From contig CACZBZ010000004.1 in assembly GCA_902779505.1 (NCBI GenBank), positions 1-56,745 on the forward strand: 56,745 bases of DNA, read 5' to 3'. This DNA is from an uncultured Lachnospiraceae bacterium (GTDB lineage: Bacteria > Bacillota > Clostridia > Lachnospirales > Lachnospiraceae). Positions within the stretch are counted from its first letter, which is position 1; each line of letters begins with the position of its first letter. Shown one piece after another: positions 18,206-27,059 of this stretch. The notes beneath the pieces were generated by a model. The model was given only the letters and a program-made list of their open reading frames with translations. It was not told the origin of the DNA and did not search any database. A program made the position numbers and the translations under genes.

Positions 18206-20297
18206 CCAATATCTGGAGATCTTTATCGACGAGACAAAAGAACATTTGCAGAATCTGAACACCCAGATTCTCGAACTGGAACAGGAACCCGATAACATGG
18301 ATACCGTCAATGAGATATTCCGTGCAGCTCATTCCCTTAAAGGTATGGCGGGTACCATGGGTTACAAGAGAATGCAGAACCTGACACATGACATGGAGAA
18401 TGTGTTCTCGGAGGTTCGTAACGGTACCGTTAAGGTTAATGCAAGCATTATTGATACTATTTTCCAGTGTCTTGATGCACTTGAAGAATATCTGGACAAT
18501 ATCCAGTCTTCGGCAGACGAGGGAACCAATGATAACGAGAATATTATCAAGGCTCTCAATGACTTCCTTAAGAACGGTGGCAAGAGCGATGACGCTCCGA
18601 AGGAAAGTGCGGCTTCCGAAGAAGCCGAGGCAGCACCTGCAGCTGAAGCAGCAGAAGCAGCGCCTGCGGCAGGCAATGAAAAGTGGAGAGAAATCAAGTT
18701 CACGGAAGACCAGCTTGGTGTTATGGCAGCTGCCAAGAAATCAGGCAAGAATATTATCGGTATAACCGTTAATGTCCAGGAGACATGTATCCTGAAGGCG
18801 GCAAGAGCTTTCCTTGTATTCAAATCCCTTGAAGAACTTGGTGAGATTATTGTTTCATCTCCTTCAGCACAGGATATTGAAGATGAGAAGTTTGATTTTG
18901 ATTTCAGTATTATCGTGGTTACGGATGCTGATATAGATACTGTTGTTAAGGCAGCAAAGAGCGTATCCGAAATCGGTGATGCAGTAGGCGGAATGGTGGA
19001 TCTGCCGGATGTACCCGTTGCAGAAGCTGCTGAAGACAAGAAAGAAGAAGTTGTCGAGAAGACTGCCAATGCAGCTGTTGCAGCTGACAAGGGTGCAGAC
19101 AAGACCGGTAAGGTTGCTGAGAAGAAAAAGGTTGTTGTTAACCGTACAGTTCGTGTGGATATCGAGAAACTCGATGATCTCATGAATCTGGTAAGTGAGC
19201 TTATTATCGCTAAGAACTCACTTGTTGCGGCAGCTACTTCCAATGTGGCCGGCAATGAGAATACAAATGTAAATGAACATATAGAATACCTTGAGAATGT
19301 TACTACCAATCTTCATGAGTCGGTTATGAAGGTTCGAATGGTTCCTATCGAGAGTGTTGTTAACAAATTCCCTCGTATGATCAGAGACCTTCAGAAGAAA
19401 CTCGGTAAGAAGATGGAACTCTACATGACAGGTGAGGAGACAGAGCTTGACAGGACAGTGGTTGACGAGATCGGTGATCCTCTTATGCATCTGCTTCGTA
19501 ATTCAGCCGATCATGGTATTGAAGGCGATGTTGCTCTTCGTAAGGAGAGAGGCAAGCCGGAGACAGGTTCTATATTCTTAGATGCTTATCAGGATGGTAA
19601 CAACGTTGTAATCGAGGTTAGAGATGATGGTAACGGTATCGATGTAGAAGCCGTTAAGAAGAAAGCTCTTGAAAGAGGCGTTATTACAGAAGAACAGGCT
19701 TCTGTTATGTCTGATAAAGAGATTATCAACCTTCTCTTCCTTCCAAGTTTCTCAACAGCCAAGGTTGTTTCGGATATTTCCGGACGAGGCGTTGGACTTG
19801 ATGTTGTTAAGAGCAAGATCGAATCTCTTTCAGGTGAAGTAGAAGTACGAAGCCAGCTTGGCGTCGGAAGCACATGGACCATCAGACTTCCTCTTACACT
19901 TGCTATTATCCAGACACTCATGGTTAACGTGGGTGGCGAGAAATATGCTATCCCTCTGGGTAACATTCAGACTCTTGAGAATATCAAGGCTGATGAGATT
20001 GAGACAGTTCAGCAGAAAGAAGTTATCAACCTCAGAGGAGATATTGTTCCTATCATTCGCCTTAATGAAGTACTTGGCTGCGAGTCTACTAAGGGCAAGG
20101 ATGATGATCTTGTTGTTGTTATCGTTAAGAAAGGTGATAAGATGGCAGGTCTTGTTATCGATTCACTTACAGGACAGCAGGAAATCGTTATCAAGTCTTT
20201 AGGTAAGTACATCAATAAGAGCAAGATTATCAGCGGTGCAACAATTCTCGGTAACGGAGATGTTGCTCTTATCGTTGATCCCAATGCACTTATTTAA
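18195..20297 (+). CDS. cheA: CheA, chemotaxis histidine kinase
   Basis: CheA passes receptor signals to CheY and CheB. P1 (HPt) is at the N-terminus with His46 in FRAAHSLKGMAGTMGY. An Ala/Glu linker (about 135-160) precedes a P2-like region at 165-270. P3 dimerisation lies at about 310-390. P4 has the N box HLLRNSADHGIEGD, the G1 box EVRDDGNGIDVEA and the G2 box ISGRGVGLDVVKSKIE. P5 (about 560-700) is CheW-like. At 700 residues it is a complete classical kinase. The gene uses many frequent codons, consistent with good expression. Confidence 0.96.
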   Translation: MDVSQYLEIFIDETKEHLQNLNTQILELEQEPDNMDTVNEIFRAAHSLKGMAGTMGYKRMQNLTHDMENVFSEVRNGTVKVNASIIDTIFQCLDALEEYLDNIQSSADEGTNDNENIIKALNDFLKNGGKSDDAPKESAASEEAEAAPAAEAAEAAPAAGNEKWREIKFTEDQLGVMAAAKKSGKNIIGITVNVQETCILKAARAFLVFKSLEELGEIIVSSPSAQDIEDEKFDFDFSIIVVTDADIDTVVKAAKSVSEIGDAVGGMVDLPDVPVAEAAEDKKEEVVEKTANAAVAADKGADKTGKVAEKKKVVVNRTVRVDIEKLDDLMNLVSELIIAKNSLVAAATSNVAGNENTNVNEHIEYLENVTTNLHESVMKVRMVPIESVVNKFPRMIRDLQKKLGKKMELYMTGEETELDRTVVDEIGDPLMHLLRNSADHGIEGDVALRKERGKPETGSIFLDAYQDGNNVVIEVRDDGNGIDVEAVKKKALERGVITEEQASVMSDKEIINLLFLPSFSTAKVVSDISGRGVGLDVVKSKIESLSGEVEVRSQLGVGSTWTIRLPLTLAIIQTLMVNVGGEKYAIPLGNIQTLENIKADEIETVQQKEVINLRGDIVPIIRLNEVLGCESTKGKDDDLVVVIVKKGDKMAGLVIDSLTGQQEIVIKSLGKYINKSKIISGATILGNGDVALIVDPNALI

Positions 20298-20311
20298 AAG
20301 GAGGAATCGAC

Positions 20312-20782
20312 ATGGAAGAATTAGCAGTAAAGTCAGAATTGGTTCAATACATTAAGATACAGCTGGACGAGGAACTCTACGGTATTGATATCAGCTATGT
20401 TGATAATATCGTAAGACCTCAGCACGTTACACGTGTTCCTAACGTTGCCGATTATATAAAGGGCGTAATCAATATCCGTGGTGAGATAATTCCTATTATG
20501 AATCTCAGACTTAAGATGGGTCTTGAAGAGATTGAAGACGACAAGAACACGAGATTTATTATTATCAAGATCGAGCAGTACGGCAAGATCGGTCTTATTG
20601 TTGATGCTGTAAAAGAGGTTGTTACTCTGGATGATTCTCATATTGAGATGATGAAATATGACGCCAAGGACGAGGCAACACAGCACTTTGTTATGGGCGT
20701 CGGTAAGCTTGAGGACTCTCTTGTAAGTCTTCTCGACCTCAATACGGTTATAATGGAAAAGCAAGCAAATAAAGAGGAGTAG
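20312..20782 (+). CDS. cheW: CheW, chemotaxis coupling protein
   Basis: CheW links chemoreceptors to CheA. The protein has 156 residues, with the SH3-like fold signatures YGIDISYVDNIVRP, then VADYIKGVINIRGEIIPIMN and GLIVDAVKEVVTL. It follows cheA after AAAGGAGGAATCGAC, a strong ribosome-binding site, and precedes cheC by three bases. Confidence 0.95.
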   Translation: MEELAVKSELVQYIKIQLDEELYGIDISYVDNIVRPQHVTRVPNVADYIKGVINIRGEIIPIMNLRLKMGLEEIEDDKNTRFIIIKIEQYGKIGLIVDAVKEVVTLDDSHIEMMKYDAKDEATQHFVMGVGKLEDSLVSLLDLNTVIMEKQANKEE

Positions 20783-20785
20783 CCT

Positions 20786-21403
20786 ATGAGCGAATTATCT
20801 TTGGAGACAATCTCCACCACATATTTTGATGTGTTGAAGGAATTGGGTAATATCGGTGCAGGTAATGCAACGACAGCTCTTGCTTCCCTCTTGCAGTGTA
20901 AGGTCGATATGAAGGTTCCTCAGGTCAGAGTACTTGACTTTAAGGATGTCGGCACCTTACTCGGAGGCGAAGAACAGGAGATGGCCGGAGCGTATCTGGC
21001 AGTTGAAGGTGATATAACGGGAAGTATTCTCTTTCTTGTAAAGAAAGAGATTGCCATTCACCTTGTAAAGAAACTTATGGGTGACATGGCTTCAGATGAA
21101 TTCGGAGAGATGGAAGTATCTGCTTTCAAAGAGATATCCAACATCATCACAGGTTCATACCTGAACGCTTTGTCAACTCTTACGAATCTTTGTATTTATC
21201 CTTCGATTCCTGATTTGGCAATAGATATGGCCGGAGCGATTCTTAGTGTTCCAGCAATAGAATTTGGTATTATGGGCGACAAGATTTTGCTTATTCAGTC
21301 GCAGATATCCGATGATATTGATATTGACGGATTTTTTATCATGATTCCGGATATGGAGTCATATGAGAAGATACTTAGGGCATTGGGAATTATTACGGAC
21401 TAA
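20786..21403 (+). CDS. cheC: CheC, CheY-P phosphatase
   Basis: CheC dephosphorylates CheY-P and controls CheD. Two active-site patterns are present: D-x3-E-x2-N in FDVLKELGNIGAGNATT and S-x3-E-x2-N in SAFKEISNIITGSYLNA, so both sites look intact. The length of 205 residues is typical for class I CheC. It is followed 15 bases later by cheD, its partner. Confidence 0.95.
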   Translation: MSELSLETISTTYFDVLKELGNIGAGNATTALASLLQCKVDMKVPQVRVLDFKDVGTLLGGEEQEMAGAYLAVEGDITGSILFLVKKEIAIHLVKKLMGDMASDEFGEMEVSAFKEISNIITGSYLNALSTLTNLCIYPSIPDLAIDMAGAILSVPAIEFGIMGDKILLIQSQISDDIDIDGFFIMIPDMESYEKILRALGIITD

Positions 21404-21418
21404 TCTGGAGCGATACTT

Positions 21419-21898
21419 ATGGAAATAAAGGTTGGAATGGCAGATATGAATGTCTGCGTCAGTCCCGACAGTATCATCACATTGGGACTGGGTTCATGTG
21501 TTGGAGTCGTTCTTTATGATCCGAGCATAAAGACATGCGGAATGGTACATGTAATGCTTCCGGACAGTACAGCGATTTCCAACAATTCTAATACAGCAAA
21601 GTTTGCCGATACAGGTGTTGAGGCACTTCTTAAGATGGTATTGGCAAAGGGTGCAAAGAAAGAAAGACTGGTAGCAAAAATAGCGGGCGGGGCCCAAATG
21701 TTCTCAGTCAATAAAGATTCTCCGACATTGAAGGTAGGAGAGAGAAACGTTCAGGCGGTCAAGGCAAAGCTTAAAGAGCTTGGCATCAAGCTGATTGCCG
21801 AGGACACCGGAGAGAACTTTGGTAGAACCGTAATATTCTATCCGGAGACCGGAGAATATCTGATAAGAGCAATAGGTAAGGATCCTAAGACCATTTAG
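21419..21898 (+). CDS. cheD: CheD, chemoreceptor glutamine deamidase
   Basis: CheD deamidates receptor glutamines and binds CheC. The catalytic residues fall at the positions of the Thermotoga maritima enzyme: Thr21, Cys27 (LGLGSCVGVVLYD) and His44 (CGMVHVMLPDS). The 159-residue protein keeps the KIAGGAQMF and GRTVIFYPETGEYLI segments. The last codons form part of a stem-loop that overlaps the stop codon. Confidence 0.95.
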   Translation: MEIKVGMADMNVCVSPDSIITLGLGSCVGVVLYDPSIKTCGMVHVMLPDSTAISNNSNTAKFADTGVEALLKMVLAKGAKKERLVAKIAGGAQMFSVNKDSPTLKVGERNVQAVKAKLKELGIKLIAEDTGENFGRTVIFYPETGEYLIRAIGKDPKTI

Positions 21899-21908
21899 GA
21901 CCCTTGCC
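21875..21908 (+). other. Stem-loop across the cheD stop codon
   Basis: GGTAAGGATCCTAA at 21875-21888 can pair with TTAGGACCCTTGCC at 21895-21908 around a six-base loop, with one wobble and one mismatch. The stop codon of cheD lies in the 3' arm. No T run follows closely, so full termination is unlikely. It may lower or set expression of the downstream fliA group, or protect the upstream message. Confidence 0.5.
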
Positions 21909-21960
21909 TTATTGGCGTTTAATATGAGTATTTATTTTTGCTAAAGGTAAGAAGAAAAAA

Positions 21961-22317
21961 ATGAGCACAAAACTGAAACTTCTTCCGGTCCTCATAATGC
22001 TGCTTGCCGGGGCAATCACCAGCGTGATCACATATATCTTAAAATATGAGATTTCGACAATGCTGTGGATACTTGCAGGGGTACTTATTCTGTTCTATGT
22101 TTTGGGGATTATAGTGCAGAAGATAATCCACAAATTTGAGGAACAGATTGAAGAGGAAGAAGAACAAAAAGCCCGTGAAGAGGGTGTAGTTGTAGAAAAA
22201 GACGCAAAAGATATTGAAGCAGGTCAGACAGGAGACGGTTCTTTACAGGACGAAGAGACCGCTGATTATGATCAGGAAGAGGAAGCTGAAGAAGCTGCCT
22301 TGGAAGAAGAGAACTAG
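21961..22317 (+). CDS. Small membrane protein with acidic tail, unknown function
   Basis: The 118-residue protein has two hydrophobic helices (about 7-28 and 36-56) followed by a very acidic cytoplasmic tail of Glu, Asp and Ala (about 60-118) with coiled-coil character. I do not recognise a family. It sits between cheD and fliA, so it is presumably co-expressed with motility genes. The ATG follows GGTAAGAAGAAAAAA, a modest ribosome-binding site. Confidence 0.7.
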   Translation: MSTKLKLLPVLIMLLAGAITSVITYILKYEISTMLWILAGVLILFYVLGIIVQKIIHKFEEQIEEEEEQKAREEGVVVEKDAKDIEAGQTGDGSLQDEETADYDQEEEAEEAALEEEN

Positions 22318-22339
22318 TGTGACTGGGGTGGGTTGATGT

Positions 22340-23110
22340 ATGGACGAAGCCGGAAGAGCTACGCTGTGGAAAGATTATAACAGGTTACGTTCCGCAGATT
22401 TACGTGAAAAACTTATACTTGAATATGCGCCTCTTGTAAAGATAGTTGCCGGAAGACTGAGCATGTATCTTGGCTACAATGTGGAATACGAGGATTTGGT
22501 GAGCTACGGGATATTCGGACTTATCGATGCTATCGATAAATATAATCCCTCAATGCAGAACAAATTCGAGACTTATGCATCTTTACGAATAAGAGGAGAG
22601 ATCCTTGACCAGATTCGCAAGATGGACTGGATACCAAGGACGGTCAGACAAAAACAGAAGCAGATAGATGCGGCTTGTAAGGAATTTGAGACAGAATTCG
22701 GAAGACCGGCTACGGACGAGGAGCTTGCTGCAAAATTGGGAATAACATCCGATGAATACCTTGATTGGCAGTCACAGTTAAAGGTTACAAATGTTGTTTC
22801 CCTAAATGAATTCATGGAATCGGGAAGTGATGTTCCCAGCGGACGGAATGCATCAAGTCATTTTATGCAGCCGGAGGAAGTTGTAGAAGAACAGGAACTC
22901 AAGAAGATGCTTGTTCAGGCTCTGGATCTGCTCACTGAAAAAGAAAGAAGAGTCATTGAATTGTATTATTACGAGGAGATGACATTAAAGGAAATAAGCG
23001 CGGTACTGGAGGTATCGGAATCGAGAGTGTCACAGCTTCATACAAAAGCTCTGACCAAGATGAAGACAAAACTCGGTTCATATATGAATGTACTTACCGG
23101 TGGTTATTGA
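22340..23110 (+). CDS. fliA: Sigma factor FliA/SigD (sigma-28)
   Basis: Sigma-28 directs late flagellar and chemotaxis genes. The protein (256 residues) has region 2 around LREKLILEYAPLVKIVAGRL and YEDLVSYGIFGLIDAIDKYN, region 3 around ASLRIRGEILDQIRKMDWIP and TDEELAAKLGITSDEYLDW, and region 4 with LTEKERRVIELYYYEEMTLK and the helix-turn-helix VLEVSESRVSQLHTKAL. This fits the FliA/WhiG group. The gene occupies the same place as sigD in B. subtilis. I found no convincing sigma-28 promoter in the window and no flgM. Confidence 0.93.
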   Translation: MDEAGRATLWKDYNRLRSADLREKLILEYAPLVKIVAGRLSMYLGYNVEYEDLVSYGIFGLIDAIDKYNPSMQNKFETYASLRIRGEILDQIRKMDWIPRTVRQKQKQIDAACKEFETEFGRPATDEELAAKLGITSDEYLDWQSQLKVTNVVSLNEFMESGSDVPSGRNASSHFMQPEEVVEEQELKKMLVQALDLLTEKERRVIELYYYEEMTLKEISAVLEVSESRVSQLHTKALTKMKTKLGSYMNVLTGGY

Positions 23111-23131
23111 TACTAGTAAAGGGGACTGTAT

Positions 23132-24721
23132 ATGGATGGAATGTTCCAAGTCATATGTGCAGAGGGAAGCACACAATTGAGGCTTGTTCCGGCCACAGAT
23201 GACGGAGAAGGAATAAGCATCAATGATGTGGTAGAATATCTGAACTATCACAATGTGGATTTTCAGGTTCCTGAGATAAGTGCGGCCATATCATCCCTTA
23301 ATGCGGAGACCGTAGTTGAGATAAATAATAAAACAATGCTTCCTTTGCGCGAAGCCATGCTTATGGAAGTAAGGGATGAGGGTATGACTTGTGTTGCCCG
23401 TTTTTTGCCTCCTTCGGATAAAGGAGAAAAAATGGACGCGGAAGAGATTATGGGAGATCTCAAACACAAGGGAATAAAATTCGGTATAGATACCGAGGCC
23501 ATAAATAATTTCTGCAGAGACAGAAATTATATGCAGGAGATTGTCGTTGCCAGAGGAAAGGAGCCTGTTCAGGGTCAGGATGCATATATTGAATATATGT
23601 TTAATACAGACCTGAAGGCCAGACCGACTCTCCTTGAAGACGGAAGCGTTGACTTCTTCCACCTGAATATTATCAATCATGTGGGTAAGGACGAACTCTT
23701 GGCAAGACTTCACAGAGAAGTGCCGGGTAAATACGGCTCTGATGTGATGGGCGCCAGGATCAAACCGAAGGACGTAAGAAAGAAAGTCTTAAGATTCGGA
23801 CGTAACATTACTCTGTCCGAAGATAAGAATGAGATATTCTCCAACTGTGACGGCCATGTAAGCCTGGTAGACGGCAGAGTCTTCGTATCTAACGTTATGC
23901 AGGTTGAGAATGTGGATACATCAACAGGTAACATAGAATACGAAGGTAATGTGCAGGTTAACGGCAATGTGGCCACCAACTTCTCGGTACATGCAAAAGG
24001 CAATGTTGAAGTAAGAGGTGTTGTGGAAGGTGCCGAGATAATAGCCGGCGGTAATATTACCATAGCAAGAGGAATGAACGGCATGAGCAAAGGCAAGCTC
24101 AAAGCCGGCGGTAATGTAATCGCACAGTTTATAGAGAATTCATATGTGGAAGCAGCCGGATATGTTGAATCCGGTTCAATAATGCACAGTGAGATACTTG
24201 CCGGAACGGAAGTTCACGTCAACGGTAAGCGAGGCTTCATTTCAGGGGGAAAAGTAAGCGCAACAATCGCTGTGGATTCCAAGATACTCGGATCCGACAT
24301 GGGTACGGACACAACCGTGGAGATCGGTATAAGTCCTACCGTCAAGAGACGTCATAAGGAGCTCAAGGATCTGATCGAAGCCAACGAGAAGACCATTAAC
24401 AGGGCAATTCCCATTATGGAAGCGGCAAGAGACAAATATGCCGCAGGCAAGACACTTGCTCCCGAGCAGATTGACAATATCAAAGGCCTTGCACAGATAG
24501 TCAAGGATAAGAAGAGAGAGCAGAAGGCTTATCTGGAAGAAATGGAAGAACTTACTGCACTCCTGAATGATGAGAAAAAGTCACAGGTCGTTGTCAGGGA
24601 TACGGTGTATCCGGGCGTTAAGATATGCATATCCGATGTGTCTAAGATAATTAAGGAAAGCGTTAAGTATTGCCGTTTTATCAAGGATCGCGGAGATGTA
24701 AGAATGGTAGGAATGAACTAG
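23132..24721 (+). CDS. FapA-family protein (DUF342)
   Basis: The 529-residue protein matches the FapA/DUF342 family: an N-terminal region (about 1-200) and a central beta-helix (about 215-400) of Gly/Asn/Val repeats such as GNIEYEGNVQVNGNVATNF and VRGVVEGAEIIAGGNITIA. A C-terminal coiled coil covers about 410-480. FapA-type proteins are common near sigma-28 genes in Firmicutes and are thought to act at the cytoplasmic face in envelope or polar functions, but no biochemical role is firmly known. No signal peptide is visible. Confidence 0.85.
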   Translation: MDGMFQVICAEGSTQLRLVPATDDGEGISINDVVEYLNYHNVDFQVPEISAAISSLNAETVVEINNKTMLPLREAMLMEVRDEGMTCVARFLPPSDKGEKMDAEEIMGDLKHKGIKFGIDTEAINNFCRDRNYMQEIVVARGKEPVQGQDAYIEYMFNTDLKARPTLLEDGSVDFFHLNIINHVGKDELLARLHREVPGKYGSDVMGARIKPKDVRKKVLRFGRNITLSEDKNEIFSNCDGHVSLVDGRVFVSNVMQVENVDTSTGNIEYEGNVQVNGNVATNFSVHAKGNVEVRGVVEGAEIIAGGNITIARGMNGMSKGKLKAGGNVIAQFIENSYVEAAGYVESGSIMHSEILAGTEVHVNGKRGFISGGKVSATIAVDSKILGSDMGTDTTVEIGISPTVKRRHKELKDLIEANEKTINRAIPIMEAARDKYAAGKTLAPEQIDNIKGLAQIVKDKKREQKAYLEEMEELTALLNDEKKSQVVVRDTVYPGVKICISDVSKIIKESVKYCRFIKDRGDVRMVGMN

Positions 24722-24758
24722 TCGGAGTCATGCCCAACCGGGGAGAAAAGAGGGGCCT

Positions 24759-25082
24759 ATGTCAATAGGAAACATTGAACTGAATACTGCCATGACAGGC
24801 ATCAACGATTATGTATCTCAAAGACATAATGAGCAGGCAAAACCGATGGTGGATCAGACCAACTTCGAAAACCAGTTTCAGCAGGAGGTAAATTCAAAAC
24901 TAACCAACGTACAGCGCCGAGACGACATGGACAACCACCAGAGAAAATTCAATGCCAGCGATAAAGGTGACAATGAATATGCCGGAGATGGCGGAAAAAA
25001 CAGAAAAAAGAAAGATGACGAAAAGAAATCCGAAGGTAAGGTAGTATCCAAGGGTTATTCGTCTTTCGATATAAAAATATAG
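24759..25082 (+). CDS. Small hydrophilic protein of the fla operon, unknown function
   Basis: A 107-residue protein with no Cys and no membrane segment. The N-terminal half is mixed helical, reading MSIGNIELNTAMTGINDYVS and later QTNFENQFQQEVNSKL. The second half is Lys/Asp/Glu/Gly rich with a KKKDDEKK stretch and ends GYSSFDIKI. I recall similar small proteins between fapA-like and swrB-like genes in other Lachnospiraceae, but cannot confirm this here. Its shape suggests a binding or chaperone-like protein rather than an enzyme. Confidence 0.7.
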   Translation: MSIGNIELNTAMTGINDYVSQRHNEQAKPMVDQTNFENQFQQEVNSKLTNVQRRDDMDNHQRKFNASDKGDNEYAGDGGKNRKKKDDEKKSEGKVVSKGYSSFDIKI

Positions 25083-25100
25083 TTAAGGACATATAAAACA

Positions 25101-25994
25101 ATGACAATAGCTGAAATAATAATATTAGTTGTGGGAGCCTTGCTCTTTACGGTGAGCTTTTTTATACCGGATAAGGGTGGTGAGACTACCGGGGGGATAT
25201 CAAGAGCTACGGAAGAAAAAGTAGTTAAGGAAATGGTTGAAAAAGAGGTTGCTAAGTTCAGATACAACCTGGAAGAGGCGGCCGAAGAAAGTATCAACGA
25301 CAATCGTGATAAGATGGAAAGAGCCATGGATCGACTCACCAATGAGAAGATGATGGCTATCAACGAATATTCCGACAATGTCCTTGAGAAGATTCATAAG
25401 AATCATGAAGAGGCCATGTTTTTATATGATATGCTCAACAATAAGCACAGTCAGGTTAAGACAACGGCTGCTGAACTTAATCAGCTTGAGAAGAGTGTAC
25501 GTAATATTCAGAATGAGCAGGTAAATGCTCCTAAGACAGAAGACAAGCCTAAACTCAGCCTCTTTGGTCGTAAGGAGCCTGTAAAGAAGGTTCAGCCTGC
25601 AGAGGAGACAGTGGCTGAAACAGTAAAGACTGAAAGTCCTAAGGTTGATTTTGAACCAATTACAGCTCCTATAGTGGAGATGGAAGATAAGAAGGAAGAA
25701 GAAAAGCCCAAGAAGAAAGCTGCTCCAAAGGCTAAGAAGGCTGTAAGCGAGACAGTGGATGAGACTTCAGAGCCTAAGAAGGCTGAAGAAGCTTCTGTAA
25801 CACCTGTTATTGATGCTTCTTCCGCAGACAGCGGCATTGAGCTTATGTTTGCTTCCGACAGTGAAGACAGCAATAATAACAAAGACAGAATTATTGCACT
25901 GCATGATGCAGGAAAATCTAATATGGCCATAGCAAAAGAACTTGGCCTGGGTATAGGGGAGGTTAAGCTTGTACTAGACCTGTATCAAGCATAG
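25101..25994 (+). CDS. SwrB-like membrane-anchored protein with C-terminal helix-turn-helix (DUF6115-like)
   Basis: The 297-residue protein has an N-terminal membrane anchor (MTIAEIIILVVGALLFTVSF), a long coiled coil (about 45-145), a Pro/Lys/Glu/Ala-rich linker (about 150-250) and a short C-terminal helix-turn-helix (RIIALHDAGKSNMAIAKELG, then LGIGEVKLVLDLYQA). This is the layout of B. subtilis SwrB, which promotes assembly of the export apparatus and basal body, and it lies at the same place after the sigma gene and before rpsB. The linker is longer than in SwrB. Similarity is mainly in the layout and the C-terminal motif. Confidence 0.75.
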   Translation: MTIAEIIILVVGALLFTVSFFIPDKGGETTGGISRATEEKVVKEMVEKEVAKFRYNLEEAAEESINDNRDKMERAMDRLTNEKMMAINEYSDNVLEKIHKNHEEAMFLYDMLNNKHSQVKTTAAELNQLEKSVRNIQNEQVNAPKTEDKPKLSLFGRKEPVKKVQPAEETVAETVKTESPKVDFEPITAPIVEMEDKKEEEKPKKKAAPKAKKAVSETVDETSEPKKAEEASVTPVIDASSADSGIELMFASDSEDSNNNKDRIIALHDAGKSNMAIAKELGLGIGEVKLVLDLYQA

Positions 25995-25999
25995 AGATT

Positions 26000-26572
26000 A
26001 TGAAGTTAAGATATTATTTAAGAGGTATCGGTTTAGGCGTTATTGTTGCGGCTGCCATATGTATCTGTGCATCCATGAACAATAAAAAGACAATGTCCGA
26101 TGCCGAAATAAAAGAAAAAGCTAAACAACTGGGTATGGTTGAAGAAACCACTCTTTTGGCCAATGCCGCAGAAGAGAAACTCACTGTGGAAGAGGCTGAG
26201 ACTCTTGTGGAAGAAAGCACGGTTCCTGTAGAGACGGTTGAGGCGACCGAGCCTGAGACAGAAGAGGAGATTCCAACACCCACACCGGAAGTAACTCCGG
26301 AGCCGACACCGGAACCTACTCCCGAGCCGACGCCGGAACCGACACCGGAACAGTCGAATACAGAGGAGTATGTACTCTTTGAGGTTAAGAGCGGAAGCGG
26401 ATCCGATACGGTTGCAAGGAATCTTGAATCTGCCGGTCTTGTTAAGAATGCAGGGGAATTTGATAAATACCTTTGTGCTAACGGATATGACAGAAGAATC
26501 AGAGCAGGTTCTCACGAGATACCCAAGAATGCAAGCGAAGAGGAAATCGCTAAGATTATAAGTTCCAAATAA
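26000..26572 (+). CDS. Membrane-anchored protein with an isolated MltG (YceG)-like LysM-type domain
   Basis: The 190-residue protein has an N-terminal membrane helix (about 8-28), an acidic stalk (about 40-85), a Pro-Thr-Glu-Pro repeat (about 88-118) and a C-terminal domain of about 65 residues. That domain follows the N-terminal LysM-like part of endolytic transglycosylase MltG: FEVKSGSGSDTVARNLESAG, then LVKNAGEFDKYLCANGYDRR and IRAGSHEIPKNASEEEIAKI. The catalytic MltG domain with its Glu is absent. The protein is probably anchored with the domain outside. It ends the fla/che operon, followed by a terminator. Confidence 0.75.
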   Translation: MKLRYYLRGIGLGVIVAAAICICASMNNKKTMSDAEIKEKAKQLGMVEETTLLANAAEEKLTVEEAETLVEESTVPVETVEATEPETEEEIPTPTPEVTPEPTPEPTPEPTPEPTPEQSNTEEYVLFEVKSGSGSDTVARNLESAGLVKNAGEFDKYLCANGYDRRIRAGSHEIPKNASEEEIAKIISSK

Positions 26573-26592
26573 AGATAAGATGTATTAAATAT

Positions 26593-26623
26593 AAAAAACG
26601 GATTCCAATGGAATCCGTTTTTT
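26593..26623. terminator. Bidirectional terminator closing the fla/che operon
   Basis: AAAAAACGGATTCC and GGAATCCGTTTTTT form a strong stem around a short loop, with A bases on the 5' side and T bases on the 3' side. It can stop transcription from both the fla/che operon and the converging cheX/cheY-like unit. Confidence 0.9.
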
Positions 26624-26681
26624 ATGTCCGGTTAATATGAAAACATATCAAAACCGAATAGTAAATGTTCTATAGGATGAC

Positions 26682-27047
26682 CTATGGCTGAGCCATAACA
26701 CGATCAACAATCTCAATGACATTTTCAGGCTCGAAAGGCTTCTGGAGGAAATCTCTTGCGCCAAGCTTAAGAGCTTCCATAACCTTATTCTTCTGTCCTG
26801 CTGCGCTGACCATAATCACCTTGGTGGAAGGGCTCTTTTCCCTGATTTTTGGAAGTGCTTCAAGACCGTCCATTACCGGCATCGTAATGTCGAGAGTAAT
26901 AAGATCCGGTGTAACCTTATCAAGAAGCATGAGTCCTTCTTTACCGTTACCGGCATCGGCAACAACCTCATGTCCGGCATCTGTGAGAGTGGTAGTCAAG
27001 ATTCTTCTCAATATTCTTGAGTCATCTATAATCATTATTTTTGCCAT
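26682..27047 (-). CDS. CheY-type single-domain response regulator
   Basis: A 121-residue receiver with Asp8-Asp9, phosphoacceptor Asp53 in LITLDITMPVMDG, a Ser in KVIMVSAAGQ and the Lys in DFLQKPFEPENV. It has no output domain. It is distinct from the motor-operon cheY and is co-transcribed with the CheX-like gene upstream, whose stop codon lies beside its ribosome-binding site TAGGAGG. A partner of that CheX-like protein is likely. The kinase that phosphorylates it is not evident here; CheA or the hybrid kinase at 30659 are candidates. Confidence 0.9.
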   Translation of the reverse strand: MAKIMIIDDSRILRRILTTTLTDAGHEVVADAGNGKEGLMLLDKVTPDLITLDITMPVMDGLEALPKIREKSPSTKVIMVSAAGQKNKVMEALKLGARDFLQKPFEPENVIEIVDRVMAQP

Positions 27048-27059
27048 CAGTGCAACCTC

